Below are positions 1-8,132 of a DNA stretch of 13,549 nucleotides, piece after piece; the stretch's first letter is position 1; every line of letters begins with the position of its first letter. The position numbers and the translations under genes were made by a program. The DNA is from Candidatus Ozemobacteraceae bacterium (GTDB lineage: Bacteria > Muiribacteriota > Ozemobacteria > Ozemobacterales > Ozemobacteraceae): assembly GCA_035373905.1 (NCBI GenBank), contig DAOSOK010000069.1, forward strand, positions 1-13,549, written 5' to 3'. The notes beneath the pieces are model-generated. The model ran no database searches. It saw nothing but the letters and a program-made list of their open reading frames with translations, and was not told where the DNA came from.

Positions 1-799
1 CGTGACCTCCGGCGAGATCGATATCCGGCCGTCCTGCGAGCAGATGCTGCGCGACCTGGGCCACCCCGTTGCCGAAGGGAAGCCGGCGTATGACGTCACC
101 TTCGAGAATGTCCAGGCGGGCGAACGCACGTCGCACCTGTTCAGGCTTGCGAATATGCACGGTGCCCTGGTTCTCGGCACGGGCGACCTGAGCGAACTGG
201 CGTTGGGCTGGTGCACCTACGGGGTCGGCGATCACATGTCGCACTACAACGTGAACGCCTCGGTGCCCAAAACGCTCATCCGGCACCTGATCGGCTGGGT
301 CGCGTCATCGGGCGAGTTCGGCACCGATGCGAGCCGTCTCCTGAACGACATCCTCTCGACCGAGATCTCCCCCGAACTCGTCCCTCCCCCGGCCGGTGCC
401 GAAACGAACGACAAACCCCACCAGCGCACCGAAGAGATCATCGGCCCTTACGAACTCCAGGATTTCAATCTCTACTACGTCTCCCGCTTCGGCTTCCCGC
501 CCGCCAAGATCGCCTGGCTCGCCTGGAACGCCTGGCGCGACGCCGCCCAGGGCCTCTGGCCCCCCGGCATCCCCGAAAACGAGCGCCACGCCTATTCCCT
601 CGAAGACATCAGGCACTGGCTCGCCGTCTTCCTCCGTCGCTTTTTCGGCACCTCCCAGTTCAAGCGCAGCTGCGTCCCCAACGGCCCCAAGGTCGGCTCC
701 GGCGGCTCCCTCTCCCCCCGCGGCGACTGGCGCGCCCCCAGCGACAGCTCCCCCGCCCTCTGGCTCGCCCGCCTGCTTCACGATCTCCCGGAAAGCTGA
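1..799 (+). CDS. nadE: Glutamine-dependent NAD+ synthetase, C-terminal part (5' end outside window)
   Basis: This is the end of the enzyme that makes NAD+ from nicotinic acid adenine dinucleotide, ATP and glutamine-derived ammonia in the cytoplasm. The first complete codon is at 2 and 265 residues are visible. They match the synthetase half of the long, glutaminase-fused form, which is about 680 residues in Mycobacterium tuberculosis. Diagnostic stretches are GTGDLSELALGWCTYGVGDH, then MSHYNVNASVPKTLIRHLI, and near the end FKRSCVPNGPKVGSG followed by SLSPRGDWRAPSD, the substrate-binding tail of this family. The glutaminase domain and the ATP-binding SGGxDS loop lie upstream of the window, so the GTG at position 2 is not taken as the start. 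The 3' half is very C-rich at third codon positions. No clear terminator follows; the next feature is a palindromic repeat. Identity is secure, the 5' end unknown. Confidence 0.95.
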   Translation, partial: VTSGEIDIRPSCEQMLRDLGHPVAEGKPAYDVTFENVQAGERTSHLFRLANMHGALVLGTGDLSELALGWCTYGVGDHMSHYNVNASVPKTLIRHLIGWVASSGEFGTDASRLLNDILSTEISPELVPPPAGAETNDKPHQRTEEIIGPYELQDFNLYYVSRFGFPPAKIAWLAWNAWRDAAQGLWPPGIPENERHAYSLEDIRHWLAVFLRRFFGTSQFKRSCVPNGPKVGSGGSLSPRGDWRAPSDSSPALWLARLLHDLPES

Positions 800-857
800 A
801 TGTCGGCTGTCCACCTGCATTGGTCTTATTGTGTCCTGAAAAAAACATTCAATGCTT

Positions 858-923
858 CCGTTCGTGCCGAGCCTGTCGAAGCACGAATGGTCTCACGCCC
901 TTCGACAAGCACAGGGCGAACGG
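858..923. repeat. Palindromic intergenic repeat, copy 1
   Basis: An imperfect inverted repeat lies between nadE and the first Uma2 gene. The 24-base left arm (858-881) begins CCGTTCGTGC and ends CCTGTCGAAG. The right arm (900-923) begins CTTCGACAAG and ends GGGCGAACGG. By hand alignment the arms pair at 19 of 24 positions. Nested inside is a shorter perfect hairpin, TTCGTGC (861-867) with GCACGAA (881-887), so two alternative folds are possible. The left arm recurs almost unchanged at 7932. Similar elements with a TTCGACAGGCTCAG-like core are common in intergenic DNA of many GC-rich bacteria; this is general knowledge and was not searched. An open frame runs through it into the Uma2 gene, which explains a spurious upstream start. 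Confidence 0.8.
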
Positions 924-986
924 TTGTCCTTCACCATGCAGGATTCAACGTGCAATGGTGAAATCAGAAGACAGAGGCTGAGAAAC

Positions 987-1643
987 ATGGCACATCCGCT
1001 TGCATCCCCTGACGCGAAATATACGTATGCAGATCTTTCTTCATGGCCTGATGACGAGCGCTGGGAGTTGATCGAAGGCAAGGCGTATGCCATGACCACA
1101 CCGAACCGGTGGCACTCCCTCGTTTCAACCAATCTTGCCCGCATCCTCACCAATCATTTTCACGGCAGCCCTTGTGAGGTTCATATTGGAAATTTCGGAA
1201 TCAGGTTGCCGAAAGGCCAGGAAAAAGATGAAGAGGTCGATACGGTGGTCATTCCTGATCTCGTCGTCGTCTGCGATCAATCGAAACTCGACGAGCGCGG
1301 ATGCCGCGGGGCCCCGGAGTTGATCGTCGAAATTCTGTCCCCTTCGACCGCCGCTCACGACCAGCTTCGAAAACTGAATCTGTATGAAAAGCACGGTGTG
1401 AAGGAATACTGGATCATTTCACCGGACGGCATCCTGATGTCGTTCACCCTGAAATCCGGAAAGCGCTATGGCCGCCCCGACATCCTTGATCGCACGATGA
1501 AACTGAAAAGCCGCCAGTTTCCCGGCCTCGGAGTCGACCTCGACCAGGTCTTCCCCCCCGAGCCGCCAAAAGTCGTGCGGCAAAGTCCGGCGTCGTATGT
1601 CGCATCGCCGGCCGCGCAGAAATCACACCGAAAACGCACATGA
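987..1643 (+). CDS. Uma2 family (DUF820) putative PD-(D/E)XK endonuclease, paralogue 1
   Basis: A 218-residue protein of the Uma2/DUF820 family, which has a restriction-endonuclease-like fold but no settled cellular role. The N-terminal family signature is YTYADLSSWPDDERWELIEG (residues 12-31). The putative active site is Asp91 in IPDLVVV, Glu115 in LIVEILSPST and Lys129 in the following helix, then YEKHGVKEYW (133-142). The frame is open back to 852, but the added residues are read from the palindromic repeat (ALRQAQGER is a typical repeat translation). The ATG at 987 was chosen because it gives MAHPLASP, matching the other two paralogues here, and has a purine-rich GAGG about ten bases upstream. 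The stop overlaps the rfbD start as ATGA, so the gene is probably cotranscribed and coupled with rhamnose synthesis. The C-terminus is basic (KSHRKRT). Family assignment is strong; function is inferred. Confidence 0.9.
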   Translation: MAHPLASPDAKYTYADLSSWPDDERWELIEGKAYAMTTPNRWHSLVSTNLARILTNHFHGSPCEVHIGNFGIRLPKGQEKDEEVDTVVIPDLVVVCDQSKLDERGCRGAPELIVEILSPSTAAHDQLRKLNLYEKHGVKEYWIISPDGILMSFTLKSGKRYGRPDILDRTMKLKSRQFPGLGVDLDQVFPPEPPKVVRQSPASYVASPAAQKSHRKRT

Positions 1644-2512
1644 ACATCTGGATCACCGGTTGTAATGGAATGCTGGGCAAGGAATTCGGAGAGGCGGCTT
1701 CGCGCGCCGCTCTTCCCTGGATAGGCTCGGATCGCGACGTCGACATCACGAACCCCGACGCTCTTGATCGTTTCGCGACGGAACACCGCCCGACATGGTT
1801 GGTCAACTGTGCGGCATACACGGCCGTCGACAAGGCCGAATCCGAGCCCGAGACGGCGCGAAAGCTGAATGCCGACGGCCCGGGCAATCTCGCACGACTT
1901 GCGCACCGTCTCGGAATTCCGCTGGTGCATTTCTCGACGGATTATGTGTTCGACGGCTCCGGCAACCGCCCATGGAACGAGGAGGACCGCCCCTCCCCGC
2001 TTTCCGTCTACGGACGAACCAAGCTGGAAGGGGAGAAGCGGATCGCCGAATCGACAAACAGGTTCTTTCTGTTCCGCATCAGCTGGCTCTATGGTCGGCA
2101 CGGGCCGAACTTCGTCCGCACCATGCTTCGCCTGCTTCGCGAAAGAGAGAGCCTTCGCGTCGTTTCCGATCAAACCGGTTCGCCGACCTGGACGCTGCCT
2201 CTGGCCGAGAACCTCGTCCGCCTCATCACAAGAAGCGACGACCGATACGGCATCTACCACTACGCCGACGACGGCATCATCTCCTGGCACGAGTTCGCCA
2301 CGGCCATCCACGACGAAGCCCTTCGGCTGGGCCTGCTCACGAAGCCCATCCCGATCGAACCCATCCCGACCGAAGCCTACCCCCTCCCGGCGGCACGTCC
2401 CAGAAATTCGGCGTTCGACAAATCGAAAGTTCGGAATCTGCTTGGCTTCATCGTCCATCCCTGGCGGAACAACCTCGAACGTTTTCTGGAGACGGAACGA
2501 ACGCCCTCGTAA
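1640..2512 (+). CDS. rfbD: dTDP-4-dehydrorhamnose reductase
   Basis: A 290-residue NAD(P)H-dependent short-chain dehydrogenase that carries out the last step to dTDP-L-rhamnose, reducing dTDP-4-dehydro-L-rhamnose in the cytoplasm. The cofactor loop GCNGMLG (7-13) follows the first strand. Next come SDRDVDITNPDAL, the NCAAYTAVDKAE segment (56-67), STDYVFDG (99-106) and the catalytic YGRTK (Tyr124, Lys128). The C-terminal RPRNSAFDKSKV is the family's substrate-side signature. Length is normal. The start overlaps the Uma2 stop by four bases and has no clear Shine-Dalgarno sequence, which fits translational coupling. The gene is first of the four rfb genes, in the order D-B-A-C. It is also called rmlD. 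A 99-bp gap with a 12-bp palindrome separates it from rfbB. Confidence 0.95.
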   Translation: MNIWITGCNGMLGKEFGEAASRAALPWIGSDRDVDITNPDALDRFATEHRPTWLVNCAAYTAVDKAESEPETARKLNADGPGNLARLAHRLGIPLVHFSTDYVFDGSGNRPWNEEDRPSPLSVYGRTKLEGEKRIAESTNRFFLFRISWLYGRHGPNFVRTMLRLLRERESLRVVSDQTGSPTWTLPLAENLVRLITRSDDRYGIYHYADDGIISWHEFATAIHDEALRLGLLTKPIPIEPIPTEAYPLPAARPRNSAFDKSKVRNLLGFIVHPWRNNLERFLETERTPS

Positions 2513-2517
2513 GGTTT

Positions 2518-2529
2518 TCACTGCAGTGA
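2518..2529. repeat. Perfect 12-bp palindrome between rfbD and rfbB
   Basis: TCACTGCAGTGA is its own reverse complement and lies five bases after the rfbD stop, inside the only sizeable gap (2513-2611) of the rhamnose operon. It has no loop and no T-run, so it is not a terminator. A dimeric-regulator operator is possible, but chance is not excluded. No other structure was found in this gap. Confidence 0.5.
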
Positions 2530-2611
2530 TTCTTCGCCGCCGTCTTTGCGTGTGACGTTCCGAGGTGTTACCATCCTCGCGGGAATCAAATACACCTTTT
2601 CGGGAAAATCG

Positions 2612-3703
2612 ATGCGAACTTTCAAAAACATCCTTGTCACCGGCGGCTGCGGCTTCATCGGATCTAATTTCGTTAGATATATATTTGACAATACTGATTA
2701 CACTGGCAGGATCGTCAATCTTGACAAGCTCACCTATGCGGGCAACGCAGAAAGTCTCTCCGATATCGCCGCCCGCATCGGGGATCGTTATGTATTCGCC
2801 AAGGGCGACATCTGCGACAAAGCACTTGTCAGCGATCTGCTGGAGCGGTTCGATATCGACGGCATCATTCATTTTGCGGCCGAGTCTCACGTCGATCGTT
2901 CGATTCTCGGGCCGGGCGAGTTCATCCAGACCAACATCATGGGAACCTTCGTCCTGCTGGAAGCAGCCCGGAAACGCCAGGCAGAAGGTAAATCCATCCA
3001 CTTCCACCACATCAGCACCGATGAAGTGTTCGGCTCGCTTGGGAGTGAGGGCTTCTTCTTCGAAACGACGCCGTATGCGCCGCGCAGCCCCTACTCGGCG
3101 TCGAAAGCCTCTTCCGACCACCTGGTGATGGCCTATCATCACACGTACGGTTTGTCCGTCACCCTGTCGAACTGCTCGAACAATTACGGCCCGTACCAGT
3201 TCCCGGAGAAACTGGTTCCCCTCATGATCCTGAACATGCTCGAAAACAAAGCGCTGCCTATTTATGGAGACGGGCTCTACATCAGGGACTGGCTGTATGT
3301 GACCGACCACTGCGAAGGCATCTGGACCATTGCGCGCAACGGCAGGCCGGGCGAGACCTACAACATCGGAGGCGAGAACGAGCAGACGAACCTTGCCGTG
3401 CTCGATGCCCTCATCCGCGAAGTGGCCGGCCAGGCCGGCCGCTCGTCCGATGCTCTCCATGCGCTGAAGAAGACGGTTCCCGACCGCCCGGGCCACGACC
3501 GCCGGTATGCGATCAATTGCGATAAGATCGCGAAAGAACTGGGCTGGAAGCCCCGCACCGGTTTTGAAGACGGCATCCGCAAAACGGTTCGATGGTATCT
3601 TGAGAACCCGACGTGGGTTCAGCATGTGAGGTCGGGAGAATACCAGCACTGGGTCGACAGAAACTACGGCGACCGAAAGACACTCGTCTCGGCAAAGGCA
3701 TAA
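2612..3703 (+). CDS. rfbB: dTDP-glucose 4,6-dehydratase
   Basis: A 363-residue extended short-chain dehydrogenase that converts dTDP-glucose to dTDP-4-dehydro-6-deoxyglucose, the second step of dTDP-rhamnose synthesis. The NAD+ loop GGCGFIG is at 11-17, followed by VNLDKLTYAGN and HFAAESHVDRS. The dehydratase triad TDE (136-138) in HHISTDEVFGSLG and the YSASK motif (Tyr161, Lys165) are intact. SNCSNNYGPYQFPEKL (187-202) and GDGLYIRDWLYVTDHC bind the dTDP-sugar. The frame is open back to 2546, but the ATG at 2612 puts the glycine loop at the usual distance from the N-terminus and has a weak GGGA upstream. The stop is five bases before rfbA. Identity is secure; the start is very likely. Also called rmlB. 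Confidence 0.96.
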   Translation: MRTFKNILVTGGCGFIGSNFVRYIFDNTDYTGRIVNLDKLTYAGNAESLSDIAARIGDRYVFAKGDICDKALVSDLLERFDIDGIIHFAAESHVDRSILGPGEFIQTNIMGTFVLLEAARKRQAEGKSIHFHHISTDEVFGSLGSEGFFFETTPYAPRSPYSASKASSDHLVMAYHHTYGLSVTLSNCSNNYGPYQFPEKLVPLMILNMLENKALPIYGDGLYIRDWLYVTDHCEGIWTIARNGRPGETYNIGGENEQTNLAVLDALIREVAGQAGRSSDALHALKKTVPDRPGHDRRYAINCDKIAKELGWKPRTGFEDGIRKTVRWYLENPTWVQHVRSGEYQHWVDRNYGDRKTLVSAKA

Positions 3704-3708
3704 GAACG

Positions 3709-4577
<869 letters not shown>

Positions 4578-4581
<4 letters not shown>

Positions 4582-5150
4582 AATTCATCGAGACACCGAT
4601 CGAAGGCCTTTGGATCATCGAACCCCGGGTATTCGAGGACGAGCGCGGCTTCTTCATGGAAACCTATCACCAGGAGCGATTCAAAGCCCACGGCATCGTC
4701 GGGGGTTTCGTCCAGCAGAACCATTCCCGCTCGAAACGCGGAGTTCTGCGCGGCCTGCATTACCAGCGAGAACCGTTTTCCCAGGGCAAACTGATCCGCG
4801 TCGTCCGTGGCGAGGCCTTCGACGTCGCCGTCGATCTCCGCCCCGGCTCGCCAACCTTCGGAACATGGTTCGGCACGAACCTCTCTTCCGAAAACAAGAA
4901 ACTCCTCTACATTCCCGCCGGCTTCGCCCACGGTTTCTGCGCCCTCACGGACGACGTCGACTTCACCTACTCCTGCACCAACGTCTACTCCGCCGCCCAC
5001 GAAACCGGCATCATCTGGAACGACCCCGACCTCGCCATCTCCTGGCCTGTCGCAGATCCGATCGTATCAGCTAAGGATCAGCATCTTCCCACGCTCAAAG
5101 CGATGCCCGAGTATAATAGTCATGTTGATATACTATCTTCACGTTCGTAG
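4578..5150 (+). CDS. rfbC: dTDP-4-dehydrorhamnose 3,5-epimerase
   Basis: A 190-residue cupin-fold epimerase that inverts C3 and C5 of dTDP-4-dehydro-6-deoxyglucose, the third step of dTDP-rhamnose synthesis. The opening IEGLWIIEPRVFEDERGFF is typical. The catalytic base is His61 in RGVLRGLHYQ. Tyr131 in DFTYSCTNVY and Asp167 in SAKDQH are the likely acid Tyr and the Asp of the His/Asp pair. YIPAGFAHGFCAL (111-123) is the family's most recognisable stretch. The start overlaps the rfbA stop by four bases, so translation is probably coupled. This completes an intact four-gene rfb set. The last ten or so residues (HVDILSSRS) lie beyond the conserved core. The SNF2 helicase gene follows after six bases. 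Also called rmlC. Confidence 0.96.
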
Positions 5151-5156
5151 TGAAAC

Positions 5157-7868
5157 ATGAACGCCGAAACGACCTGGAACCATCTTGCGCTCTCGCCGGA
5201 TGGCGAGCTTGTTTTGCTGCACATCCCAGAAGAACCGCCTCCGGCCGACATGAAACTCATCAGGCGCATCTCCGGAGCGGCAGAACGGGGAAGCGGCTCG
5301 TTGCTGTTTCATCTCGGCCTCGTGGAAACGCAGGCACTCCTGCCGCCCTCGCTTGCGTTCTGGCGTGATTTCGGAGCCGCGTTTGTCACCAGGCTGACGC
5401 GGCTTGAGAATCTCGAGGACGCCGCGAAAAATCCGCGCATCCCCTTCCCTGCCGACGAAGCCGCCGATCGAATCGACCATGCCCCGCCGTTTCGTGGCGC
5501 GGAGTATTTGTCACTGGCGCGGTTGGAAGCGCTCTGGAATCTGATCGGACAGGCTTTCAAGGCCGAGTGCGCTTCATGGAACGGCACCGTTCGAGACTTC
5601 ATCCATACTCAGAACCCGCTCTGGAACTTGCTCGGAAGGGTCTGTTTTCATCTCGCCGAGCGCCGCGACGATCCCATCCGCCCGTTCGCCTTTCTCGCGA
5701 CATACACGACCGGCATTTCGGCCCACGGTCGGCCGCGCCACGCCCCGCTTGCCGAGGCTCTCCGCGAATTCGCCGGTGCCGGCAATCAGTCGGAACTGCG
5801 CAGGCTTCTCGAGCCCGTCGCCCGGGCCGCGGAAAAAAGCAGCCTCCTCGCAGCGCTCGAGAAATCGAAGAAGATCTTCCACCCTCTCGCCTGGAACGCG
5901 AACCAGGCGCTCGCGTTCCTGCGGGACATTCCGACGTTCGAAGAGTCGGGGATTCTGTGCCGGATACCCGACTGGTGGCGTTCCGCGCGCCCTTCGGTGA
6001 AAGCCGAGGTCACGATCGGGGAACGTGCGCCCTCCCTGCTCGGAATCGAGGGTCTGCTCTCGTTTTCCGTCGAGGTGTCGTTTGACGGCGAACCGCTCAC
6101 ACAGCAGGAATGGGCACAGATTCGCAACGCACAGGCCTCTCTGGTTCTCCTGCGTGGCAAATGGGTCGAAATAGATTCGGAAAAGCTTCAGCGAGTCCTC
6201 GACTACTGGCAGGGCGTGCGCTCGGCCGGCGGTCGGGAGATCTCGTTCCGCGAAGGTCTTCGGCTGATGGCCGGGGCAGATCGAGGCCTCTCCGGCAACC
6301 TGCCCGGCGAGATCGCCGACTGGTCCCGCGTCATATCGGGTTCATGGCTGAAAAAAACGCTTGAAGGGCTTCAGAAGCCTGAAATTCTCGCCGCCGTCAG
6401 CCCGGGGCCCGAGTTTCACGGCACGCTCCGGCCCTACCAGGAGTTCGGTCTGCGCTGGCTGTGGTTCATGCTCAAACTCGGCCTGGGCCCGTGTCTCGCC
6501 GACGATATGGGGCTCGGAAAAACGGTTCAGGTTCTCGCTCTGCTCACCGTGCTGAAGCGAGACGCGGCCGCACCGCGAAAACCCGTTCTGCTGGTCGTTC
6601 CGGCCTCTCTGCTCGCGAACTGGGAGGCCGAATTCCGTCGGTTCTGGCCGGACGGCACGCTGCTGATCGCACATCCGTCGGCCGTTTCCGCCAAAACCCT
6701 TTCCACGCTGGGCGCGCAGGATCTTTCGGGGATCGACCTCGTCGTGACCACCTACGGCACCCTCATCCGGCAGGCATCGATTCGGGCGATATCGTGGGGC
6801 GTCGTGATTCTCGACGAGGCGCAGGCGATCAAGAACCCAGCGACCAGGCAGGCGAAAGCCGTGAAGGAACTGGTCGCCGACGGCCGCATCGTCCTGACCG
6901 GCACCCCCGTCGAAAACCGGCTCGCCGACCTGTGGTCGATCTTCGACTTTCTCGATCGCGGCCTGCTCGGCTCTCCGAAAGAGTTCGAAAAATTCGTGAA
7001 GACGCTGGGCGCGGCAGGCAGCATGGACTTCGCCCCCCTGCGCCGCCTCGTGCGGCCGTATATCCTCCGGCGGCTGAAAACGGACCCCGGCGTAGCCCCC
7101 GACCTTCCGAAAAAGACCGAGATACTTACATACTGCTCACTATCAAAAGAGCAGGTCGTCCTGTATCGGGAAAGCGTGGACGAGCTCGCGAAAAAGATCG
7201 CGACGACGGACCCGATGGAGCGGCGCGGCATCATTCTCGCCTTCCTGACGCGCTTCAAGCAGATCTGCAACCATCCGTCGCACTGGCTCGGGGACGGCGG
7301 GTATGACCCGGCGCACAGCGGCAAGTTCCAGCGTCTGCGCGAGATCTGCGAGGAAATCGCGTCGCGGGGCGAAAAAGCGCTGGTTTTCACGCAGTTCCGG
7401 GAGCTGGTCGACCCTCTCGCCAGCTTCCTGGCCGGCATCTTCGGGAACACGGGGCTCACGCTTCACGGCGAGACGAAGATTCGCGAGCGCGGCGCGATCG
7501 TCAAACGATTCCAGGAGGACGCCGGGATCGGCTTCCTCGTTCTGTCGCTGAAAGTCGGCGGGGTGGGCCTGAATCTGACGGCCGCCTCCCACGTGATCCA
7601 TGTCGACCGCTGGTGGAACCCGGCGGTCGAGGCGCAGGCAACCGATCGCGCCTTCCGGATCGGCCAGCAGCGCCCGGTCATGGTCCACCCGTTCGTCTGC
7701 CGAGGCACCCTCGAGGAGCGTATCGCCGACCTGATCGAGCGCAAGAAATCGCTTGCCGAAGGCCTGCTCGGAGGCGACGCGGAGCCTGCCCTGACCGAAC
7801 TCTCGAACGAAGAGCTCCTGTCACTCGTCCGCCTCGACCTCCGCCATGCCTCAACCGGGCAGGAATAG
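5157..7868 (+). CDS. SNF2-family DEAD/DEAH-box helicase (SWI2/SNF2 ATPase) with N-terminal SNF2-associated domain
   Basis: A 903-residue protein with a bacterial SNF2 architecture. About 430 N-terminal residues include the SNF2-associated region (LLSFSVEVSFDGEPLTQQEW and a following LRGKWVEID). The two-lobed ATPase then has motif I DDMGLGKT (449-456), DEAQ (553-556) and LTGTPVENRLADLWS (from about 580). Lobe 2 has LVFTQFRELVDPL, VGGVGLNLTAA (800-810), DRWWNPAVEAQ (817-827) and the arginine-finger motif around Arg831 and Arg834. All key ATPase residues are present, so it should be an ATP-driven translocase on double-stranded DNA or DNA-protein complexes. There is no SWIM finger in this protein; a separate SWIM gene follows. 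Such pairs occur elsewhere, for example ywqA and ywqB in Bacillus subtilis. It starts six bases after rfbC with no strong Shine-Dalgarno sequence, so it may be read through from the rhamnose operon. The exact biological role is unknown. Confidence 0.93.
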   Translation: MNAETTWNHLALSPDGELVLLHIPEEPPPADMKLIRRISGAAERGSGSLLFHLGLVETQALLPPSLAFWRDFGAAFVTRLTRLENLEDAAKNPRIPFPADEAADRIDHAPPFRGAEYLSLARLEALWNLIGQAFKAECASWNGTVRDFIHTQNPLWNLLGRVCFHLAERRDDPIRPFAFLATYTTGISAHGRPRHAPLAEALREFAGAGNQSELRRLLEPVARAAEKSSLLAALEKSKKIFHPLAWNANQALAFLRDIPTFEESGILCRIPDWWRSARPSVKAEVTIGERAPSLLGIEGLLSFSVEVSFDGEPLTQQEWAQIRNAQASLVLLRGKWVEIDSEKLQRVLDYWQGVRSAGGREISFREGLRLMAGADRGLSGNLPGEIADWSRVISGSWLKKTLEGLQKPEILAAVSPGPEFHGTLRPYQEFGLRWLWFMLKLGLGPCLADDMGLGKTVQVLALLTVLKRDAAAPRKPVLLVVPASLLANWEAEFRRFWPDGTLLIAHPSAVSAKTLSTLGAQDLSGIDLVVTTYGTLIRQASIRAISWGVVILDEAQAIKNPATRQAKAVKELVADGRIVLTGTPVENRLADLWSIFDFLDRGLLGSPKEFEKFVKTLGAAGSMDFAPLRRLVRPYILRRLKTDPGVAPDLPKKTEILTYCSLSKEQVVLYRESVDELAKKIATTDPMERRGIILAFLTRFKQICNHPSHWLGDGGYDPAHSGKFQRLREICEEIASRGEKALVFTQFRELVDPLASFLAGIFGNTGLTLHGETKIRERGAIVKRFQEDAGIGFLVLSLKVGGVGLNLTAASHVIHVDRWWNPAVEAQATDRAFRIGQQRPVMVHPFVCRGTLEERIADLIERKKSLAEGLLGGDAEPALTELSNEELLSLVRLDLRHASTGQE

Positions 7869-7931
7869 CTTTCGCGGTGCACAACAGAGTCAGGGCAACG
7901 GCATGACGTCCTCGGTGAACGCAACAGATTT

Positions 7932-8019
7932 CCGTTCGTGCTGAGCCTGTCGAAGCACGATAGCCCCTCCCCCCCTTCGACGGGCTTGAGGCACACTTCG
8001 ACAGGCTTCGGACGAACGG
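7932..8019. repeat. Palindromic intergenic repeat, copy 2 (compound)
   Basis: This is a second copy of the element at 858. The left arm (7932-7955) begins CCGTTCGTGC and ends CCTGTCGAAG; it differs from copy 1 at one of 24 bases, and the identity runs on through GCACGA. The right arm (7996-8019) begins CTTCGACAGG and ends GGACGAACGG, pairing with the left arm at 21 of 24 positions. Between them an extra arm-like piece, CTTCGACGGGCTTGAGGCAC (7975-7994), makes this copy compound. A short nested hairpin, TCGTGC (7936-7941) with GCACGA (7955-7960), is again present. The element sits in the 264-bp gap between the SNF2 and SWIM genes. The flanks of the gap (7869-7931 and 8020-8132) hold no gene I can support, only a possible promoter. 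Confidence 0.8.
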
Positions 8020-8091
8020 CCGGGTTTCACTCCGGATGCCGCGACTTCGCTTGAAAAACGCGAACCAGGGTCTGTATCCATCATGAAAGCA

Positions 8092-8100
8092 TGGTAAGAT
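8092..8100 (+). promoter_or_regulatory. Possible extended -10 promoter for the SWIM gene
   Basis: TGGTAAGAT fits the TGn-TATAAT extended -10 form with four of six matches in the hexamer. It lies about 30 bases upstream of the GTG start and about 20 upstream of its Shine-Dalgarno sequence. No good -35 sits 17 bases away, although an extended -10 can work without one. This is inference only. If real, the SWIM gene can be expressed apart from the SNF2 gene. Confidence 0.3.
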
Positions 8101-8119
8101 GACAGGAATCTTCTTTTCT

Positions 8120-8124
8120 GGGAG
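8120..8124 (+). promoter_or_regulatory. Ribosome binding site deciding the GTG start of the SWIM gene
   Basis: GGGAG lies eight bases before the GTG at 8133. It supports this unusual start codon; the protein then begins MAGFHGYYYF, as expected for the family. Confidence 0.6.
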
Positions 8125-8132
8125 TGTAGAGC

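Noticed and set aside
858..923. The repeat as a nadE terminator
   Set aside because: The hairpin is imperfect and is not followed by a run of T. The same element occurs elsewhere without that role being evident.
924..956. TTGTCC/TGCAAT promoter for the Uma2-rfb operon
   Set aside because: The spacer is 21 bases, too long for sigma-70, and the hexamers are poor.
852..986. N-terminal extension of Uma2 paralogue 1 back to an ATG at 852
   Set aside because: The extra 45 residues are translated from the palindromic repeat. The 987 start matches the paralogues.
2546..2611. N-terminal extension of rfbB to a start at 2546
   Set aside because: It would push the NAD-binding glycine loop about 22 residues further from the N-terminus than in the family.
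1466..3649. 727-codon open frame on the minus strand across the Uma2 end, rfbD and rfbB
   Set aside because: It lies opposite intact, confidently identified genes. Long antisense frames are expected in GC-rich DNA, and its translation shows no recognisable domain.
3613..3708. rfbA start inside the rfbB gene
   Set aside because: It overlaps the rfbB end by about 90 bases, and the RmlA signature begins at the 3709 ATG.
7932..8019. CRISPR-like array
   Set aside because: The repeats are inverted arms of a palindrome, not direct repeats with even spacers, and no cas gene is near.
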